Origin: UBA993 sp964436815
GTDB taxonomy: Bacteria; Bacillota; Dethiobacteria; DTU022
Assembly (NCBI GenBank): GCA_964436815.1
Contig: CAYTER010000060.1
Span: 1 to 10,764 of the forward strand
Length of the DNA: 10,764 nt
Direction: 5' to 3'
The notes beneath the pieces are model-generated. The model worked only from the letters and a program-made list of their open reading frames with translations. It did no database searches and was not told the DNA's origin. The position numbers and the translations under genes were made by a program. This document shows, piece by piece, positions 1 to 6,603 of the stretch (position 1 is the first letter of the stretch; the number at the start of each line of letters is the position of its first letter).

Positions 1-16
1 GCAATAAAACAGCGGG

Positions 17-46
17 AAGACATTAAATGTGCTATTCAGGTATAAT
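17..46 (+). promoter_or_regulatory. Putative sigma-A promoter of the transaldolase unit
   Basis: A perfect -10 hexamer TATAAT lies at 41-46. A -35-like AAGACA (four of six to TTGACA) lies at 17-22, with an 18-base spacer. The predicted transcript would start near 53, about 30 bases before the ATG at 83, leaving room for the ribosome binding site GGAGGT at 69-74. The -35 is weak and the spacer one base long, so the call rests mainly on the -10 and its position. Confidence 0.55.
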
Positions 47-82
47 AAAAATGTAAAACTAAAAATTTGGAGGTATATACTT

Positions 83-736
83 ATGAAACTTTACCTTGAT
101 ACAGCCAACGTCGATGAAATACGCCAGGCAGCACAGTGGGGCGTACTCAGCGGTGTAACCACCAACCCTTCACTGGCCGCCCGTGAAGATGAAGACTTTA
201 CCAAAATTCTTCCCGCTATTTGCGACCTGGTCGATGGCCCGGTCAGCGCTGAAGTGATCGCTCTAGATTACGAAGGAATGGTCAGAGAAGCCCGCAAGCT
301 GGCCGCTGTGCATAAAAATGTGGTTGTCAAGATTCCGATCATTCCTGAGGGTATGCAGGCGGTTAAAACTCTCTCCAGGGAAGGCATTAAAGTTAATGTT
401 ACCCTGATCTTTACTGTTAACCAGGCTCTCCTGGCCGCTAAGGCCGGCGCCGCCTACGTCAGCCCCTTTATCGGACGTCTGGATGATATCGGGCACCGGG
501 GTGTCGACCTGGTAAGCGATATTGTCGATGTCATCCACCTGCATGATTTAGATGCCGAAGTAATCGCCGCCAGCATCCGCCACCCGGAGCATGTTACTGC
601 TGTAGCCCTGGCCGGAGCCCATATCGCCACCATGCCTTTTAAAGTACTGCAGCAAATGTTCAAGCACCCGCTGACCGATGCCGGAATCGAAAGCTTCCTG
701 AGCGATTGGAAAAAGGCCGAATCACGCAAAAAGTAA
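83..736 (+). CDS. tal: Transaldolase, short (MipB/TalC, Bacillus-type) subfamily
   Basis: This 217-residue TIM-barrel enzyme should transfer a dihydroxyacetone unit between sugar phosphates (sedoheptulose 7-phosphate/glyceraldehyde 3-phosphate to erythrose 4-phosphate/fructose 6-phosphate) in the non-oxidative pentose phosphate pathway, in the cytoplasm. Visible motifs are LDTAN (Asp6), TTNPS (26-30), the Schiff-base lysine Lys83 in VVVKIP, NVTLIF (105-110) and SIRHP (Ser164, Arg166, phosphate binding). Two positions separate transaldolase from the related fructose-6-phosphate aldolase. Glu57 (Gln in FsaA) and Phe129 in SPF (Tyr131 in FsaA) both favour transaldolase. Length is normal for the subfamily. 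The ATG at 83 is chosen because GGAGGT lies 8 bases upstream and family members begin M-K/L-x-Y/F; an earlier in-frame GTG at 29 would overlap the promoter. The M23 peptidase gene follows after 34 bases, probably in the same transcript. Confidence 0.92.
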   Translation: MKLYLDTANVDEIRQAAQWGVLSGVTTNPSLAAREDEDFTKILPAICDLVDGPVSAEVIALDYEGMVREARKLAAVHKNVVVKIPIIPEGMQAVKTLSREGIKVNVTLIFTVNQALLAAKAGAAYVSPFIGRLDDIGHRGVDLVSDIVDVIHLHDLDAEVIAASIRHPEHVTAVALAGAHIATMPFKVLQQMFKHPLTDAGIESFLSDWKKAESRKK

Positions 737-770
737 AAATATCTTTTACTGACTGCGCCGAAGGAATAAG

Positions 771-1772
771 ATGACGAAATCAAATAAAAAAAATAGCAAA
801 CCGCTTTTAATTTTTCCGGTTTTATCTCTTTTGGTGGTGACCATAGTCTTTTTGCTGGTCTATTTAATCAGCGCCAGACCGGTTGCCAGGACAGAGTCGC
901 AAATAAACCTGCTTGTGCCTTATTCCTCTACAGTTGGCGATGAACCCGGAATCTATCTCTATCCGGAGAGTCCTGCGCCCGGTGATTTTCTGATTATCGA
1001 AGCTACCCCGCTCCCGGTAGACGGGGATGTCGAAGTTTTGTTTAATTTTCCGGGATTTATTTCCGATCATTACCGGGTAGGTGAAAACTATTACCTGGTA
1101 ATCGCCATTAGCTATGATACAGAGCCTGGTAGTTATGAAGTTCAGGTTAAATCGGATAACGGTCAAATGAGCGGATTCATGGTCAGCAAAGCAGTTGCCA
1201 TAGTTGAAAAAGATTTTCATGTATCGCGCTTCAGCGTGCCGCCCAGCGCTACTGTCGGGTGGACCGCTGAGCGCCTGGCCGAAGACCGCGAAAAAACCAG
1301 GATCGCCCGTGAAACAACTGAACCTTACCCCCTCTGGCTGCAGGAGTTTATACTGCCCCTGGAAGGCAGAATTTCATCCGAGTATGCTGCAATCAGGTAC
1401 ATTAATGAAAACCCGCCACGCCGCCATAACGGTATTGATTTCGCCGCTGATGAAGGTTTGCCCGTAGTGGCCACCAACCGCGGCATTGTCAGACTGGCCG
1501 AATTTTTACTTTCCGGCGGAAATACGGTCATTATTGATCACGGTCTCAATCTTTCCAGCACTTACATGCACCTGGAAACATTAACCGTTACCGCCGGTCA
1601 GACAATTGAACGCGGCGAGCAGATCGGCACAGTAGGCATGACCGGCTACGCAAGCGGCCCTCATCTGCATTGGGAGCTGAATATCGGGCAGGTTCCGGTT
1701 AATCCCCTGCAGCTGCTTGAAAACGACCTGCTCTGGATTCCCCCTGCTTACGTCCAAACGATGCTTGATTAG
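771..1772 (+). CDS. Membrane-anchored M23 (LytM-type) peptidoglycan endopeptidase
   Basis: This 333-residue protein has a short basic N-terminus and one hydrophobic segment (about 12-34), which probably acts as an uncleaved anchor or signal peptide placing the rest outside the membrane. Residues about 45-150 form a beta-rich region that I do not assign to a family. The C-terminal part (about 190-315) is an M23 domain. His219 and Asp223 (RHNGIDFA), His267 (YMHL) and the HLH motif with His298 and His300 match the zinc ligands and catalytic histidines of LytM, so an active metal-dependent endopeptidase cutting peptide cross-bridges is likely. No LysM or SH3b cell-wall-binding domain is evident. 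The start ATG has AAGGA at 761-765. It lies 34 bases after the transaldolase stop, with no separate promoter apparent. Confidence 0.9.
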   Translation: MTKSNKKNSKPLLIFPVLSLLVVTIVFLLVYLISARPVARTESQINLLVPYSSTVGDEPGIYLYPESPAPGDFLIIEATPLPVDGDVEVLFNFPGFISDHYRVGENYYLVIAISYDTEPGSYEVQVKSDNGQMSGFMVSKAVAIVEKDFHVSRFSVPPSATVGWTAERLAEDREKTRIARETTEPYPLWLQEFILPLEGRISSEYAAIRYINENPPRRHNGIDFAADEGLPVVATNRGIVRLAEFLLSGGNTVIIDHGLNLSSTYMHLETLTVTAGQTIERGEQIGTVGMTGYASGPHLHWELNIGQVPVNPLQLLENDLLWIPPAYVQTMLD

Positions 1773-1774
1773 CA

Positions 1775-1818
1775 CTAATACGTGTGAGGCTTCTACGGTA
1801 GCCAACGCTCACTATTAG
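1775..1818 (+). repeat. Imperfect hairpin behind the M23 peptidase gene
   Basis: CTAATA (1775-1780) pairs with TATTAG (1813-1818), and GTGAG (1784-1788) with CTCAC (1808-1812). A three-base bulge (CGT, 1781-1783) separates them on the left arm. Within the loop, GCT (1789-1791) can pair with AGC (1800-1802). It starts two bases after the stop codon. It has no downstream T-run, so it could stabilise the mRNA 3' end, act as a factor-assisted terminator, or belong to the larger RNA element that follows. Confidence 0.5.
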
Positions 1819-1870
1819 CAACCCGACATAATCCTGACTGATTTAAAAAAACCAAGTGAAAGCAAACATC

Positions 1871-2106
1871 AGGCTTTCTCAGAAGTTGCAAGTGAGCATT
1901 AAGTAAACGAATTTGAATTACCGGCGAGTTAAGGTGCAGAGCAGGACCTGGCACTCAATTATAATTAACACCTTCAGCTTTTCCTGAGGGCCAGGCCGAC
2001 TCAGGAGACTAGGTGTCGACTTAGGAGGCTTCCTGTGGCGCACCTTGATGAGCCGAGTTTAATTCTTAAGTGAACGATCGCGAACGACAACTTCCTGAGA
2101 AAGCCT
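1871..2106 (+). ncRNA. Unassigned structured RNA element (long closing stem, nested helices, possible pseudoknot)
   Basis: The ends pair over 18 base pairs with one bulge: 1871-1888 (AGGCTTTCTCAG then AAGTTG) with 2088-2106. Nested inside are GAATTA/TAATTC (1915-1920 with 2060-2065) continuing as CGGC/GCCG (1922-1925 with 2052-2055). Next come AAGGTGC/GCACCTT (1931-1937 with 2040-2046) and, past a 4x4 internal loop, CAGGA/TCCTG (1942-1946 with 2031-2035). A central arm has ACACCT/AGGTGT (1968-1973 with 2011-2016) and TCCTGAG/CTCAGGA (1982-1988 with 2000-2006). Its 11-base loop contains GCCAGG (1990-1995), complementary to CCTGGC (1947-1952), which would form a pseudoknot. The strand is ambiguous by pairing alone; + is chosen because both neighbours are +. 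It could be a leader or riboswitch of the aminotransferase, an independent small RNA, or a MITE-like insertion. I match it to no family I know, and no expression platform is visible. Confidence 0.5.
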
Positions 2107-2134
2107 CAATAGTAAAGATCTTCAGGCGGTTCTA

Positions 2135-2143
2135 TGGTAAAAT
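2135..2143 (+). promoter_or_regulatory. Possible extended -10 promoter of the aminotransferase
   Basis: TGG followed by TAAAAT (TGn plus five of six to TATAAT) lies 33 bases before the ATG at 2177. No -35 match is seen at the right distance, which is tolerated by extended -10 promoters. If real, transcription would start near 2150 and the structured element at 1871-2106 would lie outside the aminotransferase leader. Confidence 0.3.
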
Positions 2144-2176
2144 ATTTTTCAGACTATATATCAGAGGTGAGCAACT

Positions 2177-3367
2177 ATGTTATCGAAAAAAGCCTTAGCG
2201 ATCAGTCCTTCGCCGACAATGGCCATTGACAGCAAAGCCAAGGAAATGCAGAGCCAGGGGCTTGATGTGATCAGCTTCGGAGCCGGTGAGCCCGATTTTG
2301 ACACTCCCGCTAATATCCGCAAAGAAGCGGTTAAAGCCTTAGATGAAGGACATACCCGCTATACCCCGGCTGCCGGCACCCTGGAAGTCCGGGAAGCGAT
2401 CTGCGCCAAGCTGCTCGCCGATAACGGCCTCAGTTACAAGCCGAACCAGATTGTAGTCAGCAATGGTGCAAAACATTCGATTAACAACATTTTAGCCGCG
2501 CTGCTGAACCCCGGGGATGAAGTGCTGATCCCGGTGCCTTACTGGGTCAGCTACCCTGAGATGGTCCGCCTGAACGATGGTGTTCCCGTATTTGTTGAAG
2601 CTGCGCTTGCCAACAGCTTGAAAGTAACTGTAACCGATCTCAATCAGGCTCTAACTGCCCGAAGCAAGGTGTTGATTTTAAACAGCCCGGTCAACCCGAC
2701 CGGCCAGGTATACAGCGAAGAGGAACTACGGGCGATCGCCGACTTTTGTTTAAAAAACAAGATCTTTGTCATCTCCGATGAAATCTACGAAAAATTAATA
2801 TACAGCGCTGAAAAACATTTCAGCATCGCCAGTTTTAATGACAGGATTAAAGAACTGACTATTGTCGTCAACGGCGTATCAAAAAGTTACGCCATGACCG
2901 GTTGGCGCATTGGCTATACGGCCTCCACTGCTGAAATCGCTACGGTGATGAGCAATATTCAGAGTCACACAGCCTCAAACCCTAACTCCATCGCCCAAAA
3001 GGCGACCGTTGCCGCGCTAAAGGGCCCGCAGGACAGCATCCTGGAGATGCACAGCGCTTTTGATGAACGCCGGCGTTATATTTTTGAGCGGAGCAACAGC
3101 CTGCCATACCTGAAGGCCTTGGAACCGCTGGGCGCCTTTTATCTCTTTGTTTCCATGGCTGACGCTGTTGGGAAATTTTACCATGATAAGTTAATCAGCA
3201 GCAGTGATGATTTTGCCGCCCACCTGCTTGAAAACCACAGGGTAGCCCTCGTACCCGGCACCGGATTCGGGGCACCCGATTACATGCGGCTCTCTTTTGC
3301 CACCTCGATGGAAAATATCGTTGAAGGTTTAAACCGGATTGAAGCATTTGTAAGTGAGATAAAATAG
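2177..3367 (+). CDS. aspB: Aspartate-type aminotransferase, class I fold type I (subgroup I-gamma)
   Basis: This 396-residue pyridoxal-phosphate enzyme probably interconverts aspartate and 2-oxoglutarate with oxaloacetate and glutamate in the cytoplasm. Family motifs are complete. They are FGAGEPDF (34-41), RYTPAAG (61-67), PYW (121-123), NSPVNPTG (169-176, Asn173 at the cofactor ring), SDEIYE (200-205, Asp201 and Tyr204), SKSYAMTGWR with the Schiff-base Lys236 and phosphate-binding Arg244, and Arg371 (RLSFA), which holds the substrate alpha-carboxylate. Length is normal. The start ATG has GAGGTGA at 2164-2170. I-gamma enzymes vary in specificity (aspartate, prephenate, aromatic or alanine substrates), so aspartate is the best guess, not proven. 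A flavoprotein gene follows after 21 bases, and all three downstream + genes could be cotranscribed. Confidence 0.88.
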   Translation: MLSKKALAISPSPTMAIDSKAKEMQSQGLDVISFGAGEPDFDTPANIRKEAVKALDEGHTRYTPAAGTLEVREAICAKLLADNGLSYKPNQIVVSNGAKHSINNILAALLNPGDEVLIPVPYWVSYPEMVRLNDGVPVFVEAALANSLKVTVTDLNQALTARSKVLILNSPVNPTGQVYSEEELRAIADFCLKNKIFVISDEIYEKLIYSAEKHFSIASFNDRIKELTIVVNGVSKSYAMTGWRIGYTASTAEIATVMSNIQSHTASNPNSIAQKATVAALKGPQDSILEMHSAFDERRRYIFERSNSLPYLKALEPLGAFYLFVSMADAVGKFYHDKLISSSDDFAAHLLENHRVALVPGTGFGAPDYMRLSFATSMENIVEGLNRIEAFVSEIK

Positions 3368-3388
3368 CATTTAAGCAGGAGGCAGAGT

Positions 3389-5775
3389 ATGTACGACGTA
3401 GCAATAATCGGNNNNNNNNNNNNNNNNNNNNNNNNNNNNNNNNNNNNNNNNNNNNNNNNNNNNNNNNNNNNNNNNNNNNNNNNNNNNNNNNNNNNNNNNN
3501 NNNNNNNNNNNCCATCAGTAAAAATGGATCTGGTTACCGTTTAACCTGCGGCGATAAAAGTATTGAGACCCGTTACGTGGTTAACGCCGCCGGCCTTCAC
3601 GCCGCTCGGATCAACGAAATGATTAATCCCCCCTCTTTTAAAATTAAACCCAACCGGGGTGAATATTATTTACTCGATAAAGGCACCGGCGCCCTGGCCA
3701 AACATGTCCTTTTCCCCTGCCCCACAGCACTCGGGAAAGGGGTGCTGGTTTCACCTACCGCTCATGGCAACCTGATAATCGGCCCCAACTCTGAAGCGGT
3801 TCATTCAGCAGATGACACAGCGACAACCGCTAACGGGCTTAAGTATGTACGCGAACATGCCGCAAAACTAAAAAAGAACCTGCCTTTTCACGAAGTGATC
3901 ACCACTTTCAGCGGACTGCGTGCTAAAACCGACAAGGGTGATTTTATTGTTGAAGAAGCGGACGGCTCACCCGGTTTTTTCAACGTTGCCGGCATCGATT
4001 CGCCCGGCCTGGTAGCCGCTCCGGCTATCGCCGCTCATGTTACCAACCTGATTATTGAAAAAGCAGGCGGTTATCAATTAAAAACCAATTTTATCAGGCG
4101 GGCCAGGAGATACAAACCTTTCATGTCGCTGCCTGAAGCGGAACGGGCTGAAATGATTGCCGAAGATCCCCGCTACGGCCGTATTATCTGCCGCTGTGAA
4201 CAGATCACCGAAGGCGAGATTGTCAGGGCTATTCACGGCCCGGTCGGAGCCCGCACCGTAGACGGCATTAAGAAACGCACCCGCCCCGGAGGCGGACGCT
4301 GCCAGGGTGGTTTCTGCGGACCACGGGTGATGCAAATCCTGGCCGGTGAACTGAACAAAAAACTGCCCGAAATCAATAAAGACAACAACGGCTCTTACAT
4401 CTTAAGCGGCACAACTAAAAACAGGGAAATTGATCCCCGTGAGAGCGGAGCAATCGGTAAGTGTCTGCCTCAGACAACCGGACTAACCCTGGAATCAGGC
4501 GTAAAGTCCGCTTACGATCTGGTTGTGGTCGGCGGCGGACCGGCCGGGATGGCCGCTGCGGTTGCCGCCCGCGAAAGCGGTATCGAAGATATTTTGGTCA
4601 TCGAGCGTGATCATGAGCTGGGCGGAATTCTGCAGCAGTGCATCCACAACGGTTTTGGCCTGCACCAGTTTCGCGAAGAGCTGACCGGGCCTGAATACGC
4701 CGAGCGTTTCATTGATATCCTTAAAGAACAGGGCATCCGCTGCAAACTTGATACCATGGTTTTATCGATCAGCAAAGATAAAAAGATAACCTATATCAAT
4801 ACTGTTGACGGACTGACAACCATTCAGGCCAAAGCAATCATCCTCGGGATGGGCTGCCGGGAACGAACCCGGGGAGCGATCAATATCCCCGGTATGCGCC
4901 CGGCCGGGATCTTTTCAGCCGGCACTGCACAGCGCTTTGTTAATATTGAAGGTTATATGGTCGGCCGCAAGGTGGTTGTATTCGGTTCCGGTGATATCGG
5001 CCTGATCATGGCCCGGCGGATTGTGCTGGAAGGCGCAGAAGTGGTAGCGGTAATCGAGCGAAAGGATTACTCAGACGGACTGGTCAGAAACTACGTGCAG
5101 TGTGTGGAAGATTACGGCATCCCCATGCTCTACCGCCACACAATTGTTGATATTAAAGGTAAAAACCGGGTTGAGGGCATTACCATCGCCCGCACCGATG
5201 AGCATAAGCAACCGCTGGAGGGCACTTTCCGTGAGATAGAATGCGATACGATTCTTTTTTCCCGCGGCCTGATCCCGGAAAATGAGCTTTCCAAAGAAGC
5301 GGGCATCGAACTTGACCAGGCCACAGGCGGCCCCCTGGTAAACGAAGCGATGGAAACCACGGTACCCGGTATCTTTGCCTGCGGTAATGTGGTCCATGTG
5401 CACGATCTGGTCGACTGGGTAACCGACGAAAGTTTTAAGGCGGGGCGCGGCGCGGCTGCGTTGATCCGGGGAGAAACCCGGGATGTCGATGGAAAACAAA
5501 CCTTCACTACCCGGCCGGGTAAAAACATCGGCTATATCGTTCCTCACCGGATCAGGAAGGACCTGATCACTGAAAACCTGGAACTTTACATGCGTGTACG
5601 CGGAAATCATGAAAATAGTGAACTGATCGTTAAAGCCGATCAGCAGGTGATTAAAAAGATCCGGAAAAAAGTACTGACTCCCGGTGAAATGATTACTTTC
5701 AAGCTTAAGAAGAGCGAGCTGCCGGAGACCAGCTTCGACACCCTGACCGTTGAAGTGGCCAAGGAGGATCAGTAA
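3389..5775 (+). CDS. Fused flavoprotein: GlpA-like dehydrogenase + BFD [2Fe-2S] domain + FAD/NAD(P) oxidoreductase (interrupted by assembly gap)
   Basis: The start is MYDVAIIG, the beginning of a Rossmann FAD fold, after AGGAGG at 3377-3382. The sequence then enters the N-run and resumes in an open frame running to the stop. After the gap come the rest of a GlpA/D-amino-acid-oxidase-like domain (VVNAAGLHA at 3577; residues below are counted from there, to about 165) and a BFD-like [2Fe-2S] domain with Cys205, Cys207, Cys242 and Cys247. A linker of about 55 residues leads to a pyridine-nucleotide oxidoreductase with FAD-binding VVVGGGPAG (316-324), NAD(P)-binding VVVFGSGDIG (466-475) and a late IFACGN FAD motif (599-604). 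A roughly 85-residue tail follows. In many Firmicutes the dehydrogenase and the reductase are separate neighbouring genes upstream of DUF1667; here one frame spans both. Likely role: oxidation of glycerol 3-phosphate or a similar 2-hydroxy acid, with electron transfer through FAD, Fe-S and NAD(P). The substrate is not proven. Confidence 0.82.
3412..3511. other. Assembly gap (100 N placeholder)
   Basis: Exactly 100 N interrupt the flavoprotein gene. In E. coli GlpA and relatives, the VVNAAG motif lies about 200 residues after the N-terminus. Here only 8 residues before and about 22 after the gap are available ahead of that motif. The true missing stretch is therefore probably about 0.5 kb, not 100 bases. 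The nominal gap also puts the two sides in different frames, as expected for a placeholder of arbitrary length. Confidence 0.95.
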
Positions 5776-5777
5776 CG

Positions 5778-6152
5778 ATGGCTGAACAAGCAGAAAAAGA
5801 CCTGATCTGTATTCTTTGCCCCCTGGGCTGTAAATTAAAAGTTTCCGGCGTAGCAGAAAAGCCTGAGGATCTGGCGATCCGCGGTCAGCAGTGCAAAAAA
5901 GGACGGGAATATGCCTTCGAGGAGTACACCAACCCGACCCGCACCCTGACTTCAACCGTGGTGATCCAGAACGCCCCCCTGGCCCGCCTGCCGGTAAAAA
6001 CAAGTAAGCCGCTGCCGAAGGATTTAATCTTCAGGGCTATGGAAGAAATTAACAAGGTGGAATTGACAGCACCGGTGAAGATGGGCACCGTAGTAATCGA
6101 AAACCTGCTCGATACGGGGATTGATGTAGTAACTACCCGCAGCCTCGGCTAA
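5778..6152 (+). CDS. DUF1667 family Cys-rich small protein
   Basis: This 124-residue protein has an N-terminal cysteine pattern CILCPLGC (Cys11, Cys14, Cys18) and Cys39 (RGQQCKKG), which probably binds a metal or Fe-S cluster. The C-terminal half carries the RTLTSTV, LPVKTSKPLPK and VVTTR segments I recognise from DUF1667. Members of this family are commonly encoded directly after GlpA-like and FAD-reductase genes, as here, so it is probably a small subunit or electron-transfer partner of that flavoprotein. No membrane segment is present. AAGGAGG at 5761-5767 sits inside the last codons of the preceding gene, and only 2 bases separate that stop from this ATG, which points to coupled translation. 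Biochemical function is unknown. Confidence 0.85.
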   Translation: MAEQAEKDLICILCPLGCKLKVSGVAEKPEDLAIRGQQCKKGREYAFEEYTNPTRTLTSTVVIQNAPLARLPVKTSKPLPKDLIFRAMEEINKVELTAPVKMGTVVIENLLDTGIDVVTTRSLG

Positions 6153-6164
6153 CCGTTATAAAAC

Positions 6165-6213
6165 AGGCATAGAAGCACGGGTGAAATTCCTGCTCCCGTG
6201 CTTCTATTTGCCT
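6165..6213. terminator. Bidirectional intrinsic terminator between convergent operons
   Basis: A perfect 12-bp stem TAGAAGCACGGG (6170-6181) / CCCGTGCTTCTA (6195-6206) is extended by AGGCA (6165-6169) / TGCCT (6209-6213) with two unpaired bases. T-rich sequence follows on the + side (ATTTAACTTTT), and A/T-rich sequence with AAAA (read as TTTT on -) flanks the left. It lies between the ends of the two convergent operons at 6152 and 6241. Confidence 0.85.
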
Positions 6214-6240
6214 ATTTAACTTTTAAGTCAAAGCGAAAAC

Positions 6241-6603
6241 TTAGTGGCCTCCGCAGGAATCATGATGCTGATGATCTTTGCAGGCCGAGCCGGTTGAAAC
6301 CAGATCACCGGCCAGATAGGCTTCAGCTATCCCTTTAGCCTCGCCACTAACCCCGATTACTACTTCAATCCCATGTTCGTTAAAAATATCGATCGCCCCG
6401 CCACCCATACCGCCGGATATGATCACATTAACGCCTAAGTCATTTAAAAAGTTCGGCAGAAAACCGGGTCTGTGCCCCGGACTGGCGACATTTTCGCTTT
6501 TTATAATCTTGCCGTCATCAGCCTCAAAAACCATGAAACTTTCACAATGTCCAAAATGCTGGGTTACCATTCCATTATCACTGGCAATTGCGATTTTAAG
6601 CAT
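6241..6603 (-). CDS. NifX/NifB-C-terminal-type (dinitrogenase cofactor biosynthesis fold) protein with His/Cys tail
   Basis: This 120-residue protein belongs to the NifX/NafY/ORP fold family, whose members carry or insert metal-sulfur cofactors. Recognisable segments are MLKIAIASDNG, QHFGHCESF (15-23), GHRPGFLPNFL (43-53) and ISGGMGGGAID (62-72). The last 13 residues (Cys108 to His120) hold two Cys and four His, a plausible metal-holding tail. The ATG at 6603 is chosen over an upstream in-frame start because GGAGGAGGT (6619-6611) is 7 bases away and the family begins M-K/L-I-A-I/V. It is the last gene of the operon and overlaps the Mrp gene by 8 bases. In the Desulfovibrio ORP cluster a protein of this fold binds a Mo-Cu sulfide cluster and is encoded with an Mrp; an analogous partner role here is inference. 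Confidence 0.87.
   Translation of the reverse strand: MLKIAIASDNGMVTQHFGHCESFMVFEADDGKIIKSENVASPGHRPGFLPNFLNDLGVNVIISGGMGGGAIDIFNEHGIEVVIGVSGEAKGIAEAYLAGDLVSTGSACKDHQHHDSCGGH

Larger units (their letters stand above)
1773..2176. other. 404-bp gene-free stretch rich in inverted repeats
   Basis: No convincing protein-coding frame was found between the peptidase stop and the aminotransferase start. The stretch holds a hairpin directly behind the peptidase (1775-1818), a large nested set of complementary segments (1871-2106), and a weak extended -10 promoter (2135-2143) before the aminotransferase. No T-rich tail follows any of the hairpins, so no ordinary intrinsic terminator is seen for the upstream unit. 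Confidence 0.7.

Noticed and set aside
29..82. In-frame GTG extension of the transaldolase start
   Set aside because: It covers the -10 box at 41-46, has no Shine-Dalgarno, and adds 18 residues not seen in the family; the ATG at 83 has GGAGGT in proper spacing.
1871..2106. Reading the 18-bp terminal inverted repeats as a MITE or IS remnant
   Set aside because: No target-site duplication is visible (flanks AACATC and CAATAG differ), and the interior holds ordered nested helices. Kept only as an alternative, since a copy-number search could not be made.
1871..2106. Known riboswitch or RNA families (lysine, cobalamin, M-box, T-box, 6S, SRP, tmRNA)
   Set aside because: AGGTGC near 1932 recalls the lysine riboswitch, but the other conserved segments are missing. 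No signature segment of the others was seen.
5071..6003. Long open frame of 310 codons on the - strand
   Set aside because: It lies antisense to the well-supported flavoprotein and DUF1667 genes, has low-complexity composition, and shows no family motif.
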